Assembly (NCBI RefSeq): GCF_000004075.3
Contig: NC_026655.2
Coordinates: 4,774,001 to 4,838,000 of the forward strand
Length of the DNA stretch: 64,000 nt
From: Cucumis sativus
Lineage: Eukaryota > Streptophyta > Magnoliopsida > Cucurbitales > Cucurbitaceae
Reading direction: 5' to 3'
Part shown: one piece after another, positions 25,201-36,927 of the stretch
How the letters are laid out: every line of letters starts with the position of its first letter
Numbering within the stretch: position 1 is the stretch's first letter
The notes under the pieces: model-generated
The model's database searches: none
What the model was told of the DNA's origin: nothing
The model's input: only the letters and a program-made list of their open reading frames with translations
Position numbers and translations under genes: made by a program

Positions 25201-26026
25201 GAGTGATACTTCTGTTTCAGCAGAGACAAAATCAGAAGATATATTCTTACATTCTATTTCTTTCTTTTTTGCCTTCTTTCTTGGATTTTTCTTCCCATAT
25301 CTCTGCATTTTAGCTCCATCAACGGGAATGTCAGAGATTGCAATAGAGTCACTTGACATCAAAGCAGAGCCGGAGCATGAACTTGTACAAGGGAACTTGC
25401 CAGAGGATTGTTTTGGTGACTTAATTGCTTTACTATCCAGTAACTTTTTATTGGACTCCAGCAGGCTTCTACATCTGAGTGAATTAAATGAATATGTACC
25501 ATTGGAAGCAGGGCCTTTCTGCACCAATTTTCTCCCAGCTGTAAACTGATTCATTTGAGGCAGGCAGCTCAGATTCAAGCTATCTAAGTATTGTGGTGGT
25601 AGTGCAACAATTCTCCAGAGTCCATCAGATTCGAGTGTAAGACAACTAATGATGGCACGTCTGGAAAAAGGAAACCAGGTAAAGAAATAATAATCAATAA
25701 TTTCTTCTCGTTGAAATAAAGAGACAGAAAAAAGTCATAGCTCAACAATTGTATGACTAAAACATTACCTGTAATCAAAAAAATTTCTCCATGCAAAAGA
25801 AGACACTTTAGAATCCTGAAAGAAATGAAGGATGACGTTTAAATATAAAATATGCAATCACAATTTTATGCAAACAAAACCAAAATCAAATAGAATAATT
25901 TTTTCTTAAATTACGTACCGTACTTATTCCCCTGGAACAACTGTTTTTCTCGAGTCTCAATTCTAATGACTCCTTTCCTTTGTCTAAAACTTTCTGAAAA
26001 TCACTACTTACAAGAGTACACTGCAT
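19299..26026 (-). CDS. DUF789 family protein, long nuclear-type variant
   Basis: Six exons (26026-25919, 25815-25769, 25660-22760, 20711-20610, 20461-20299, 19502-19299) join in phase to 1174 residues. The C-terminal quarter matches the plant DUF789 family: GCLWQWYEKHGSYG, YGDPTVLNSITLDDLH, then GSWYSVAWYPIYRIPDG and FLTYHSLGHFV across exons 4-5, ending in an ILQERLRTLEETASLMARA helix. An N-terminal conserved block (SFAWRNFFDYRRAIISCL) spans exons 2-3. The long middle is Ser/Asn-rich, probably disordered, with basic clusters (KKNPRKKAKKKE, CPRRLKRKN) that look like nuclear localisation signals. The biochemical role of DUF789 is unknown. The start ATG at 26026 gives phase-zero joining; a short out-of-frame uORF (ATGACTATG...) overlaps it. 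A 108-bp tandem duplication lies in exon 3. A 5' leader exon near 27.5-27.65 kb is likely, joined at the AG at 26034. Confidence 0.88.
19885..20042. repeat. Small inverted-repeat element in the last DUF789 intron
   Basis: AGTACTTGAGTGCATCTAAGG near 19886 is inverted as CCTAGGTTACACTCAAGTACT near 20020-20040, with about 100 bp between. The arms share an exact 12-mer and partial flanks. It could be a miniature transposon or SINE fragment; no flanking duplication was identified. Confidence 0.35.
21243..21523 (-). mobile_element. Probable solo LTR (Copia-like) in a DUF789 intron
   Basis: Read on the minus strand it starts TGTTAGATACC. It has a TATAAATAGG box about 80 bp in, a pyrimidine/purine leader, and an AATAAAG signal near 21278, then ends ...GAGAAGGCCA. 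This order (TG, TATA box, polyA signal, CA) is that of a plant LTR of about 280 bp. No tRNA-Met primer site or internal coding follows, and I could not match a 5-bp target duplication, so the right boundary is tentative. It sits in the 2.05-kb intron 20712-22759 in the same orientation as the gene. Confidence 0.55.
23833..24048 (-). repeat. 108-bp in-frame tandem duplication inside the DUF789 large exon
   Basis: Two copies, 23833-23940 and 23941-24048, differ at only a few positions. They encode two 36-residue repeats starting KVENDSSSLPKSCNS and KVGNDSSSLPKSCNS and ending YLPHLFFQ. Being a multiple of three, the duplication keeps the frame. Confidence 0.95.
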
Positions 26027-27700
26027 TGTTTTCTGTCATAGTCATCAACACGGTTCAAAAGATAAGAATTCTAGTGGAATATTTCCAAGGGCAACCAGTA
26101 AGGTTGTTAACAAAGTGCGGTTCAAAAAGGACTCCAGAAAAGGAATAATGGAATATGTATTGAGAGTCTGAAATAATAAACTGATTTTTATTTTGACATC
26201 ACGGCACATAAGTATAGCACACCCACAAACAGATATGAAGAAAAAGAAAGAAAAACCTGAAGAAATATTTTCTTAAATGTTCGTCAAAGTTTTCATATTG
26301 TAATTTAAAGACAATGCTTTGACATGATGACAATCATTAGATCCGAACAATACTAATAAATGTAATATCCGAAAATCATTAAAATATGAGAATGAAAATA
26401 TAATTTGGGATGGTGCCAAAAGAAAAAGAAGATAGAAAGAGTGGCTTAAAAAAATGACAACTTCCTTATTGAGTAAAAGTAGATTAAAAGAAATTGAGAT
26501 AACAAGAATCTTTGTTAAATAATAGTTCACAATATCTAATCCAATTGAACTTGGGTGTCATCTTTTGACTACAACCATAATATCCACTATTTTGAATAAT
26601 TTTGCTCATGACTTGCCTCAACAATTCTTGGGGAGGCTTTGCCCACCCAAAGTTAGCTTCCAACAAAATTAAACCCATGAAGTTGATCATGATACCATGA
26701 AATTAGAACCTTAATTAATACAATTCTTATGTAACTACCAAATACAGAAAGGCAGATTCTAGCAAAACAAACAGCGCTAATGTAGAAAAATCAGAAAGCT
26801 CAGACTTCTTGAACGAAGAAACAAACAGAGTTTTGATAAAGAGAATATTAAAGCCATTTTTCTCCAGGAGAATGTTGTTTATTAAAACAAACGAATAGCC
26901 AGAAACCCAAAGAATAGACATAAGGTACATGCATTAAGGGAGAAAACCCAGATAGAAAAAACAACCTTTTCCTGAAATGTTTTTCCCCAATCAATACAAC
27001 AAAAAGCTGTAGCACACAAAACTTACCGATCAAAAGAAACTCGTTCAACAACCAAAACTTCAATGAAACATTATGAAAACAAGATGAAGAAAAAGAAGAA
27101 CATATACACGGTACGGCTCCATTGAAATTAATCACCCAATTAGAACCATTGAGGAAGGCTAGTACTAAATTTGACTAGACCCACAAATATCAAAGAGAAA
27201 TTGAAAACTCTCAATTTAAGAACTATACCAATTTAGACACAATCTTCACCCAAATATAGCCACAGGATTCAGATTACAGGGTAACATACAAAATCTACAA
27301 CAATCAACTATTTGCCAAAATTAGAAACGTTTCCTACCCTGTCATCTCTAATTCAAAATAGAGAAACAAAGTAGACAGATTAAGATAGAATAGATTATAT
27401 ATCGACTCTTTTAGGAAAAAAAGCATACAATGATTTCTAGTTACTTTTCTATAAAAGGAGCGCGAAAATTGGATAGTCAAGCCATTTCACTACACACAAA
27501 TCAGAGAAAGTCAGTGAGTGATCGATTAGCTAAGAGAAGTAGAAGGAAACTGACCCATTTCCATTGGCGGGAGAGAATCGAAGGAATTACAAGGAGAAAA
27601 GCTTGTTCTTCAAGTGGACAATAGCGTTTATCTTTTTCTCTCTATCGGAATTTTGCTAGTGGCTTGCTTGAAAGGACCTGCGGCTGATATAAGCAAGTAT
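26027..27700 (-). promoter_or_regulatory. Probable DUF789 5' leader intron and promoter
   Basis: No coding exon lies here. On the minus strand the segment about 27650-27450 is pyrimidine-rich and resembles a 5' UTR exon, with a TATATCAG box-like sequence near 27684-27692. The minus-strand AG at 26034-26035, just before AAAACAATG, could be the leader-intron acceptor. This would give a 5' UTR intron of about 1.5 kb. All of this is inference from composition. Confidence 0.35.
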
Positions 27701-27799
27701 TTTTTGGTTTGTATCTGACGATTACGCTTTTCTTCATTTTATGACGGTCACTCTCTATTAAGTAAATACTTCGTATTGTATTTTAAATTGGAAAACATT

Positions 27800-28135
27800 C
27801 AAAATTATTTATAAATGTGATAAAATAGCCAAATGCAATAGATAATAAAATAACTTGATAGATTAGTACATGTGTTGATAGATTATTACATACCATCTAC
27901 TCTATTATATTTTGTAAATATTTTGATTTATTTTAAGAAGATCGTCAAAATAGTGAATTTGATAAAATACTTACAAGCTATATCAAAATTTCATATTGTA
28001 TCAATAACAAATATTTGATAGATATCGATATTCTTTTATTAATGACATTAATAAATCGTGATAGAAGTCTGACAGTTTCTATCGGTGATATAATCAAAAA
28101 ATTTGCAGTTGTAAATATTTTAATTTATTTTGCTA
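27800..28135. repeat. Foldback element copy (long form)
   Basis: It contains TGATAAAATAGCCAAATGCAATAGAT on the left, repeated TTGATAGATTA, TCTATCGGTGATAT in the core and TTTATTTTGCTATTTAAAA on the right. Confidence 0.5.
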
Positions 28136-28431
28136 TTTAAAAAAAATGTCCATTCATTTTAGTATATTTGAAAATAATCCTTTTATATTGGTATTTATTC
28201 TTTTGGAATTAAATCTAATAAGTTCCAAAATATTACATTTTTTTAAAGTTTGAAACATGATATTTTTTCTTGTTTTTCTTTTTTTTAATTGATATAATTT
28301 TACCAATTTAAGCTTGGTTTCAAATTCATTCATAGATTTCAACATTTACATCTTAATTCCATTTTTTTTATTAAATGCTCATATTTTGTCTTTGACCATA
28401 TTGATCGATTTCAGATAATTGTGAAATTATA

Positions 28432-28540
28432 TTTTAAAAACCAAAAATAGATATTTCGTAAAAAATTAAAATAATCTTAAAATATTTTAAAAACCAAAAA
28501 TAGATATTTCGTAAAAAATTAAAATAATCTTAAAACATAT
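28432..28540. repeat. 53-bp tandem duplication
   Basis: The unit with CCAAAAATAGATATTTCGTA starts at 28441 and again at 28494. The two copies are essentially identical until the second diverges at ACATATGG, indicating a recent duplication in noncoding DNA. Confidence 0.9.
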
Positions 28541-28659
28541 GGACCAAATTGATTCAGAAGTCAAATTTCATTAGAATAATTGTAACATTTTAAAATTTGA
28601 GGACTAAATTGACATAAAAACAAGATGGTCGTACAAGCATTGACTCATCAAGTGATAGT

Positions 28660-28960
28660 CACTCTAAAACTCTCGATACACAAAATATAAGGACCAGCCC
28701 ATGTTGATAGAGCTCGAGAAAGTGTTGTACTTCAGTAAAATAAATTTGACAATTCACAATGATTAGTAATGACTTTTAATTACTGAAGAAGTTAATTAGC
28801 AAATAATTGTTATGAAGCTTATTTCTATACAATCATGGAGACTCACAAAATTCGAGGTAAGTTGGTGATGGCCAAACACTAAATTGATGTAAGTTTCTTT
28901 ATTTTACAAGACTTTGTTTGATTCTCTTCCAAAAATTACAAATTCAAAGTTAGTACCAAA
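28660..28960. mobile_element. Degenerate LTR-like remnant, related to 16.8-17.3 kb
   Basis: CAATTCACAATGATTAGTAATG, GAAGAAGTTAATTAGCAAATAATTG and following bases match the 17060-17150 block with scattered changes. No coding capacity, primer site or ends were identified. Confidence 0.35.
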
Positions 28961-29304
28961 ATTCTATATCAAAACACTAATTTTAAATTATAATAAAATT
29001 ATGCCTACTTCAAAATTGTAACATATGTTTAATAAAATTCCATAAATTTTAGATATTGATACAATATTGAAATTTGATTTTTAAGTATTAACTTGCCTTC
29101 TCGTTTCCTCCTCAAAAAAAAGTATTAACTTGCTTTCATGGCAAGGAGAAATTTCTAGCAAACAAACTCGAGCTCATGCTTTTTGTTTACTATTTTGTTG
29201 AAGGGTGTGGAAATGATGATTTTGACAAGAACGATAGCTTCAATTGCTAAGAAAGTCATGACGTCTCAAAATAATTCACTATTAAAAAAGAACTATTCAA
29301 TTTA

Positions 29305-29333
<29 letters not shown>
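29305..29333. repeat. (TA)n microsatellite
   Basis: About 29 bp of pure TA repeat in intergenic DNA. Confidence 0.9.
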
Positions 29334-29339
<6 letters not shown>

Positions 29340-30044
29340 CTAAATCTATGTTTATTATTATTTGGAGTCTAAAGTTATATTGGAATTAAAGGAAAAAAGA
29401 AGAAAAAAAAATTGATTGCACTAGATTGAACCCATATTAAAGAGTTCTAAAGATTTAAAGAAAGAAATGTTTAAAATTAAACAATCATGAATATATCATA
29501 GAAATTTTCAATTAAAAATCTAAAGACATCCTTATTCATTTAGGAGGTGATCAAACTCAAACAAAGTTAAATAATTTATTTTTTGTTTGTATGTTTTTCA
29601 CTATGAAAAAGAAATTTAATAAGAAAAGAGAAACCTCATCTGCACTATGCTAAGAGAGGGAGGGATTGCAGATAGAACAGGAACAAATAAACTGATTTTC
29701 TGTATCTGCTTATCATTTTTCATGGCAAAATCCACAGGCCCAGAGAAAACAAGTACAAGATCAGTTGGAATACGAATCAAATGCTGATATGGAAATGCAA
29801 AACTGAACCATCCAGTCTATCAAGAGATAAACCATTCATTCATATTATCAGTTGGATATGGAGTTAGCACAAGGGGATAATGGCATTTGAAACGAAAAAT
29901 ATTTAATCATAGAGTAGCAGCATTATCAACATGTTTGTACTACAGCAAGTCCTTAATCCATATCGAGTATTGTTTTTGTTTTCCTAAAAGAAACTTACAA
30001 AATATTCATGATACTAGTAGAAGTCCATTGCAAGAATAAGCATT

Positions 30045-31501
30045 TCAGCGGGCCTCGTACTGAACAACTGCAGTAATAGGCAAGAATTGGATTGGACTTC
30101 AAATTTGGAAGAAGCAAATAAATATCAAGGACACAGAAAGTAATGCAAATTGACCCATATAACAAAAATATTGAAAAAACTAAACTAAGAGAATAGACTC
30201 CAATAACATCCATAAAGAGAGAATCTAAACTTAATCTCAAGACTTATAGTAAGAGAGCATTCCAAGTCATATAAGATTACAAGGATACCCCAAGAAACAA
30301 ATTTTTCAGTCAATTATCGACTTAGGTCAAGTATAATAGATTCTGCTGAAATACATCCTGTTGTGACAGTATATTACCCAAACTACAACCATCCTGCCAA
30401 TTAACAGTTGGATATATGTGCAATCTATAAACTTCAGAACAAACTAAGTCAATAAAATAGTTGTTTTAGATTACCCATTACTCAGAATCTTCAAATGAAT
30501 TACAAAGAAGGTAAATAAGATTTAACCAGGAAGAAAACAGCATTGAGTATGGATGTTATAGAGTGGATCAAATGATTTTCAAACAGAAAAAAATAAGTGA
30601 AAACGTAGCCGATCATTCAACTCGTGCAAAGTAGTGAAGTGGATATAGAGTTCTCGACACAAGAAGATGATTTTGATAGAGTTAAAGTCAGTTTTGGTGA
30701 GCTCAAAATCACTCCAAAACAAGTCTTTTATAGTTCAAGATCAATTTACCTTTTGATTTAATTCTTTTAAATGTGACTTTCAAACAGTCAAGTTGATTTT
30801 GGTTGAGCAAAACATGTTTTGGAGTGATCTACGAAGATGATAAAGTGATTACAACCATTTTAAAACCTCCCAACCATGCCTATATGCAAAACCAGCCAAA
30901 GCCGCCAGTCTCAGAGTTTGACCCGCATGTGTGACACTTCTTCAATATCTACTCATACCAAATAGCTCATCTATGTTTCTTGTTCCATATAAGATTTATA
31001 ATCAAACATATGAAAATCTAAGACAACTTATTTGATGAGATTCAAAATTCCAATCATCTTTAACAGAATGTTCAATTGACAGACGACATATTCATGAACA
31101 AAATAATAATAACAATAATAACCACCAAAATCAGAAGAAGTATATCTTACTGCGACGGGTGCGCTTCTTGTAGAGAATACGATAACCACACTCCCGGCAC
31201 TGTATAACATCACCCTGCTTCAGAGTGTTCTCCATTCCACAATCTACACAAATTTTACATCTCTCAATTCCCAAACATAGTCATATATATACGCGTATAT
31301 TTAGAGCAATTATTCTAACCAAGAAACTTCTAAATTCCCAGTCTTAATATAATCAAAGTAACTAGATACTTGTTAAAAGATGCATCCGATAACATAACTA
31401 AAGAACCTAAATAATCGGGAGATATTCAATCCCGAAATCCGTAAAAACACAACAAGTATACCTCCACAGATGTAGCTGACTGGCTCGGGTTGAGGATCCA
31501 T
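30045..31501 (-). CDS. NRPB12: RNA polymerases I, II and III subunit RPABC4 (RPB12)
   Basis: Three exons (31501-31462, 31243-31151, 30067-30045) join in phase to a complete 51-residue protein. It is the small zinc-ribbon subunit shared by nuclear RNA polymerases I, II and III, where it bridges the second- and third-largest subunits. The four zinc-binding cysteines are Cys12 and Cys15 (ICGDC) and Cys29 and Cys32 (QCREC). The basic stretch YKKRTRR and the terminal VQYEAR are the invariant family signature. Introns split Asp14 and Ile45; the second is 1.08 kb and contains decayed repeat DNA. Such a gene is expected to be constitutive. The last exon holds only 23 coding bases, which automatic gene finders can miss. 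Confidence 0.96.
30650..30900. repeat. Possible miniature element in RPB12 intron 2
   Basis: GTTTTGGTGAGCTCAAAATC and ACTCCAAAAC near 30692-30720 are echoed in inverted form by GTTTTGGAGTGATC near 30817. The right side ends AAAACCTCCCAACCATGCC, similar to the ends of small inverted-repeat elements. The boundaries are not certain. Confidence 0.3.
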
Positions 31502-31744
31502 GAGTCAAGCTTCAAAAATCTTCCTGCAAACCAATTATTGCACACACAAGTAAGAAACAAGCATCAACGGAACAATGAGAATAAAGAAAAATGGGGGTGA
31601 GAATGTGCCGACGACCGGCGACCGCGATGGCGGAAGGATAGGAGAGAAAAAACAATCGGCGCGTACCTACCGCTGCAAGGACGATACGAATAATGATGGG
31701 TGAGGGAAAAATCAAACAAAAATAAAAGGGAGGAGAAGGTGTAG

Positions 31745-31927
31745 TAGGGTTTTTCCCTTCTTTTTTATGTTAAAATAACTTTTTGGTTCTTATATTAATT
31801 TTAGTCAAAGGTGAGGAAGAGGAGACGAAGACGAAGACGAAGACGAAAGAGAATGAGAGGATGCGAGATGAGAGAGACGGAGGGAAGGGGGCTCGTCGTT
31901 GGTTTAAAAATAAATCACAAACCCTAA
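31745..31927 (-). promoter_or_regulatory. RPB12 upstream region: telo-box motifs and a pyrimidine patch
   Basis: TAGGGTTT at 31745-31752 (AAACCCTA on the gene strand) and AAACCCTAA at 31919-31927 are telo-box motifs, known from promoters of plant translation and growth genes. Between them lies a CT-rich stretch on the gene strand, with a (GACGAA)n-type hexanucleotide run at about 31823-31846 on plus. This is consistent with a TATA-less constitutive promoter and leader. The transcript start is not determined. Confidence 0.5.
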
Positions 31928-31929
31928 AC

Positions 31930-33330
31930 TAAACGTATATATTCTTTTACTTAATTTTCATAAATGTAACAAAATAAAAATTTAAATATTCCACTTTGTC
32001 ATAGCCTTTTTCTTTTCATCTTGATTGCATAGTTATTTAAAGATAGTATAAATCTAAACGTATCAAATATTTGATATTGATATGTTTAAATTTGGGTAGA
32101 GATTGTGTAATAATAGTTGGAATCACATAGTTCAAAAGGTAATATTTTTTTAATAAATGAAAGTATATATTAAATTTAGTTCGATTTCAATAGTGGTTTT
32201 CAAAATAGAAACCGAACCGTTTAAATTCAATTTAAAACCTTTTGATTTTGCACATAAATCGATTCAATTTTAACAATAGACTCGGTTTCTATCGTTCTTT
32301 TGCCCATCCCTAAAATAATTTGTTCTATGAAGTTGCATAGTTTGCCAAATTTTTATATTTGTAAGGAAATCACTTTAAAAAATACAAGGCAAATGTCAAT
32401 TGACATGATTAAACTTGGGTTACCCCAATTTAAACCATAGATTAATAATTATATTAATTTAAAATTTAAACTATATATTTTAATCGGTTTATACTCTAAA
32501 CTTCTATAAATGCACTCATTTAAACCCTCAACTTTCATACATATTTGACAAAAGTTCTATAAATCCTTGATTATAATATTTAGAAAAATATGGCACTAAC
32601 TATAAAGATATTTTCTCTTTTTTTACTATATAATATAGAACTATTTTCAAATATAATAAAATAAAGCAAATATTTATAAAATATCACAATTTTATGTATA
32701 GTACATTTGTCTATATAAATTATAGATTACTATGAAACTATGAAAGGAAAATTGCATTAGTTAATAAAAAAGTTTAGAAAAAACAGCTCATAATATTTGT
32801 TTTTTGCACATTACAAATTTGATAAATATGATTAGTAAATATGGCAATCAGACCACTTTTAAATTTACTATTTTTACAATTTAGAAAATGTAGATAACAT
32901 GAACTTTTATGGTTTGCTATTTTTGCGAACTCCGCTCCTAAAATGAATAAACTATTTACACAAAATGTAACAGTGTAAATAATTTGTATTTAAAAAAAAA
33001 AACACTTTGTATGTGTAAATATTTTTTTTATAGTTTGTCTACTTCCATGTATTAAGGGCAAAATAACTAATCAATTAATGTATTATTATTTTGAAATAAT
33101 CAAACTTAGTATTAATGTATTTACTAAATCGTTTCCCGGGTGACCCACTCCTTCCTTGTCCTCTTGCTTCTGCGCTATTTTCCTCCCTTAACCTTTTCTA
33201 TACATCAAATTTGGATCTATCAACTTCAACATGAATTTTCTTTTATCACAAAACAAGAAAAGAAAATGTTGTTCAAAGTTGATGAAGTTGCTTAGGAACT
33301 TTCTGCTTCCGCGTTATTATTTTAACTCCA
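31930..33330. other. AT-rich intergenic region between divergent genes
   Basis: No coding exon seen. This spacer separates the RPB12 promoter from the GEM-like gene promoter. It includes weakly repeat-like AT-rich DNA at 32620-32900. Confidence 0.5.
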
Positions 33331-33551
33331 CTTGTTCCATGATCTTCTTCCAATTTTCTCTTTCCATAAAATAGAATTTCCTACTCACAAATTCTCCCGT
33401 TTCTTTCGATGGAAGTTACGATTCAAAGGTAGAGTTGATTCCATAAATTACAGATTGATTTCCAATCTCTTTGTCCGGTTGATCGTCCTTCCGTCGGAAG
33501 GCGATTCCGGCCACTGTTCAGAATTTCGTAGCTTTCGTTGTTCGAAGCCCT

Positions 33552-35265
33552 ATGATGAAATCTTTCGACAAAACGCCGGATAGGAACTCGTCTTTTTCTG
33601 AACCTGTCAGCTCAATCCACAGTCCTCTTTATTCCGATGGCTCTCCTTCTTCTTCCGGTAATAATCATTCTTCTCTCGATCTTGGCGCCGTTCTGTTCAT
33701 CTAAGATTGATGGGGTAGTCATTTTTTGCAGGTAACAATAATTCAAAATCAGGGCGTAAGAAACAATTAATCAGGAAACGAGGTGGATTTGTATTTCGGG
33801 TATACGAGCATGGTAAGGATCGATAGTTTTTGCTGTAGAAATGTATTGAACACTACCTGTTTGTGGAAATGCCATCTGAAATTTATCACAATATGATATG
33901 ATGGAATGAGGGTAATCTTGTGTTTGTGTGAAATCTGTAGTTAAGTTGGGGCCTAAATTCTTGGTAACTGCTAAAGGTAAATTGAGATTAGGGGCAAAAA
34001 TAATACAACAAGGTGGCAGAAAGAACATATTCAAACAGGTTTTTGGAATTGTAGAAGGAGAGCAGCTTTTGAAGGCCTCTCAATGCTACTTATCAACAAG
34101 TGCAGGGCCCATTGCTGGGCTTCTTTTCATATCTACAGAGAAAGTTGCTTTCTGCAGTGAGCAAAGTATCACTTTCTCTTCACCAACTGGTGAATTGCTC
34201 AAAACACCTTATAAGGTAATCTCTTTGCACTTAAGCATTCGACTCAGGGTCAGAAAGATGTAAAACATTTATTCTGCTAGACACGTAGTAGATTGCACAC
34301 AAGTCATGTTTGATTGATTTGATTGATTTGATTTGACCATATATATAACATAAAGTTCTGATTTTCAGAAAATGGAAGTCAAAGATTTTAGGTGTAGAAT
34401 GGAAGATACACACATAGATACTGACAATTTTGGCTGGTCTTTTTATATAAAAGATCACCAACTTTTCGTTGGGAGAAAGTGATTGAACTAACTGAAAAGT
34501 GTCTAGGTGAAAGCTATGATGTAACTATCCATATGTGCTTAGTTCTTATCGAGAATTTTGTTCAGGCTTGGGATCTAGGACCAAGATCGTAATTTCGAAC
34601 TATCTAATCTGTGAAAGTTTAAACACCATGCGATTCAAAACTTCCATGAGATGCATAATATTACAAGCTAACCTTTTAAGATATATAATACTTCCAAATT
34701 AAAGGGGTATATTAAGACCCCTGCTTTGCAGTTTGATGACTTTCCCCCCTTACATAAAGGTGTGTTTAAATAAAGTTCTTTCTTGAGAATAATTTAAAAC
34801 TCCACAATCTTTCTTTGTATTAAAAGCAAAAAGGAAAAAGAGTTTAACTTTCAAAAAGCTGAGAAGGATCTCTCTAGCACTAAACTACTACTTTTCCCAA
34901 CCTGTTAGGGCATGTTTACTCTTGTTAGGCCCAAAGTCAATAAAAAAAATGCATGACGAAAGTGACCTTAGTCATTAAAAAATACTTCCAAACATGCAAT
35001 TCATACCTGCTAAAGATCATACCCTTTGAAAATGACAGTGGTGTGTGATTTTCTACAGGTTTTGATACCATTAAAGAAGATCAGAAAAGCCAATCAAAGT
35101 GAGAATGTCAATGATCCAGCAAAAAAGTACATCGAAGTGGTGACAGATGACAACTTTGATTTCTGGTTTATGGGATTTTTGAGATATGAAAAGGCATTTA
35201 CAAATCTTCAGAAGGCCATTTCCATGGCTAACAATTCAATGCAACAGTTCACAGATATATCATGA
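33552..35265 (+). CDS. GEM-like protein with GRAM domain
   Basis: Four exons (33552-33657, 33732-33812, 33941-34215, 35059-35265) join in phase to 222 residues. A Ser-rich N-terminus of about 40 residues is followed by a basic patch. The GRAM domain covers roughly residues 93-175: IFKQVFGIVEGEQLLKASQC, LSTSAGPIAGLLFISTEKVA, then TPYKVLIPLKKIRKAN. The domain ends in the plant-specific WFMGFLRYEKAFTNL. GRAM domains bind membrane phosphoinositides. Plant relatives include GLABRA2-expression-modulator-like and ABA-responsive proteins, most closely the short GEM-like 4/8 type by eye. Two ATGs stand in tandem at 33552 and 33555; the first is used here. A plus-strand frame from 33332 to 33583 overlaps the start in another frame and would be an inhibitory uORF if transcribed. 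Confidence 0.92.
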
Positions 35266-36927
35266 AACTAACCAATTCTGGCCGAAGAAGGTGTTGCTTT
35301 TCCTTCCCATTCATAGGAGTGAGTGCTTTTTGAACTTAGGAATTTGATAGGTATTTCACATACTCACATCTTGGAGTGTTTCTAATGAATGTATTGCTCT
35401 ATATTTTGTATGTATATCTGATGACTGTTGTTTAAGTTTAGTTTTCCCACATCCCTGTGCATCGAAGTGGGCTTGATTGAAATATGTAAAATATCTTATT
35501 TGCTCCTAAATTGTATTTTACTCGAACTCATCAGGTACTTTTGTTATTTTCTTTTGATTTTTCATCTTGTTCTCTCGTTAATCTCTAGCAGATTTAGCAT
35601 GAACCTCAAGACTCGAACTCTCCCAATCTTATCTTATTTATATAATATATAAAGGAAAAACCAATATGATACCGATCAATATAATTTTTTAGTCTTCAAT
35701 ATATACATTTATAACATAAATTTTAACTTCCAACAATGGTTTGTTTTTTTAGCTAGTACCTAAAATGTATTATTGAGTCTATATATATTTATGTTAGATC
35801 CACAAATAGGTTGTAGATTAAACTTTCATAATCATTTATGTATTTAACTAATCTTGAGTTTAACAAAGCTATGTATCCGTTCTTTCTAATATTCTTCCCA
35901 CATTTGTTGGGTCATTTTGAAATATGCTCTCTTAAGGATCTAATGTCTCCGCTCGTAAAATTAGAAAGGGTTAGACTTGCTTTTGTTTTCAAAACCACTA
36001 AAAAAATGCTTTCAATAATTTGGATTTAAATAAGTAATATAATTATCTAATGGTTTTCTCTAATACTTTATCAAATGAAATAAAATAAGTTTTTTATTTA
36101 AAAATTAAAATGTTTTAAATGATTATCTTAAAACAAACAACTTTTAAATAGGTGTATAAGAATTTCAACATCAAATCTCACAGCATACATATATACTAAT
36201 TAACATGTTTACCAAACCGTAATGAAAAGTTATGCCATCATAAAAGAATTTCATTGTTAAATCAATTAAATTGCTTTCAATCTTTTTTTACTTAGAGTTA
36301 TAAATATGTCACAATTATTATTAGTATTATCTTTACCACTTAACATAAACGAGAGGATTTATCTATTACCACTAGCTTTGTCATTAAGAATAACAATAAC
36401 GGTAACTATAACGATAAAAGTAATGCTAACAACTTGTAGATTCAAATCGTAATAGACCCCACATCTCATTACTTTAAACCAACTATAATTCAAACAAAGT
36501 CCATTTTTCAATTTAGCATCCATTTATTACGTATACCCAATTTTTTTTTAGATCTTGAGTAAACTCATACTCAATTAATGCAAATCGAACACAAAAATTT
36601 TGATTTCATTTATTTTTTCTTTAAAACAAATGGCAATAATAATAAGATAATTGCATTAGATGAGAAATTTTTTTTAGAAAAAACAATTTATAACATATTT
36701 TATAATTATTTTTATTTTCCTATTTTTACAAACTTGTTGTGATTAGGAAAAGAAAGATACTTTCAGTGAACGGGAACAACCGTTTATAGAAAAACAATCC
36801 AATAGAGTATTTTATTCTTCTAATAATAAACAAGCAATAACCATATCTTTTATTTAATTAAGATAAAACACTTATACATGAATTAAACACAAACTATTTC
36901 ACAAACTCATTCACTTTAATCTTTCAA
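35266..36927. other. Intergenic region between convergent genes
   Basis: It starts with the GEM-like 3' UTR (to about 35450) and ends with the 3' UTR of the first Kunitz gene. The middle is AT-rich, with no gene or clear element. Confidence 0.5.

Larger units (their letters stand above)
27701..30044. other. Intergenic region with repeats
   Basis: No gene seen. It contains a foldback element (27800-28135), a 53-bp tandem duplication (28432-28540), LTR-like remnant B (about 28660-28960), and a TA microsatellite at 29305-29333. The last roughly 150 bases are probably the RPB12 3' UTR. Confidence 0.5.

Noticed and set aside
27430..27624. 64-codon plus-strand frame near 27.5 kb
   Set aside because: It looks like the antisense of a leader exon of the DUF789 gene and has no relatives.
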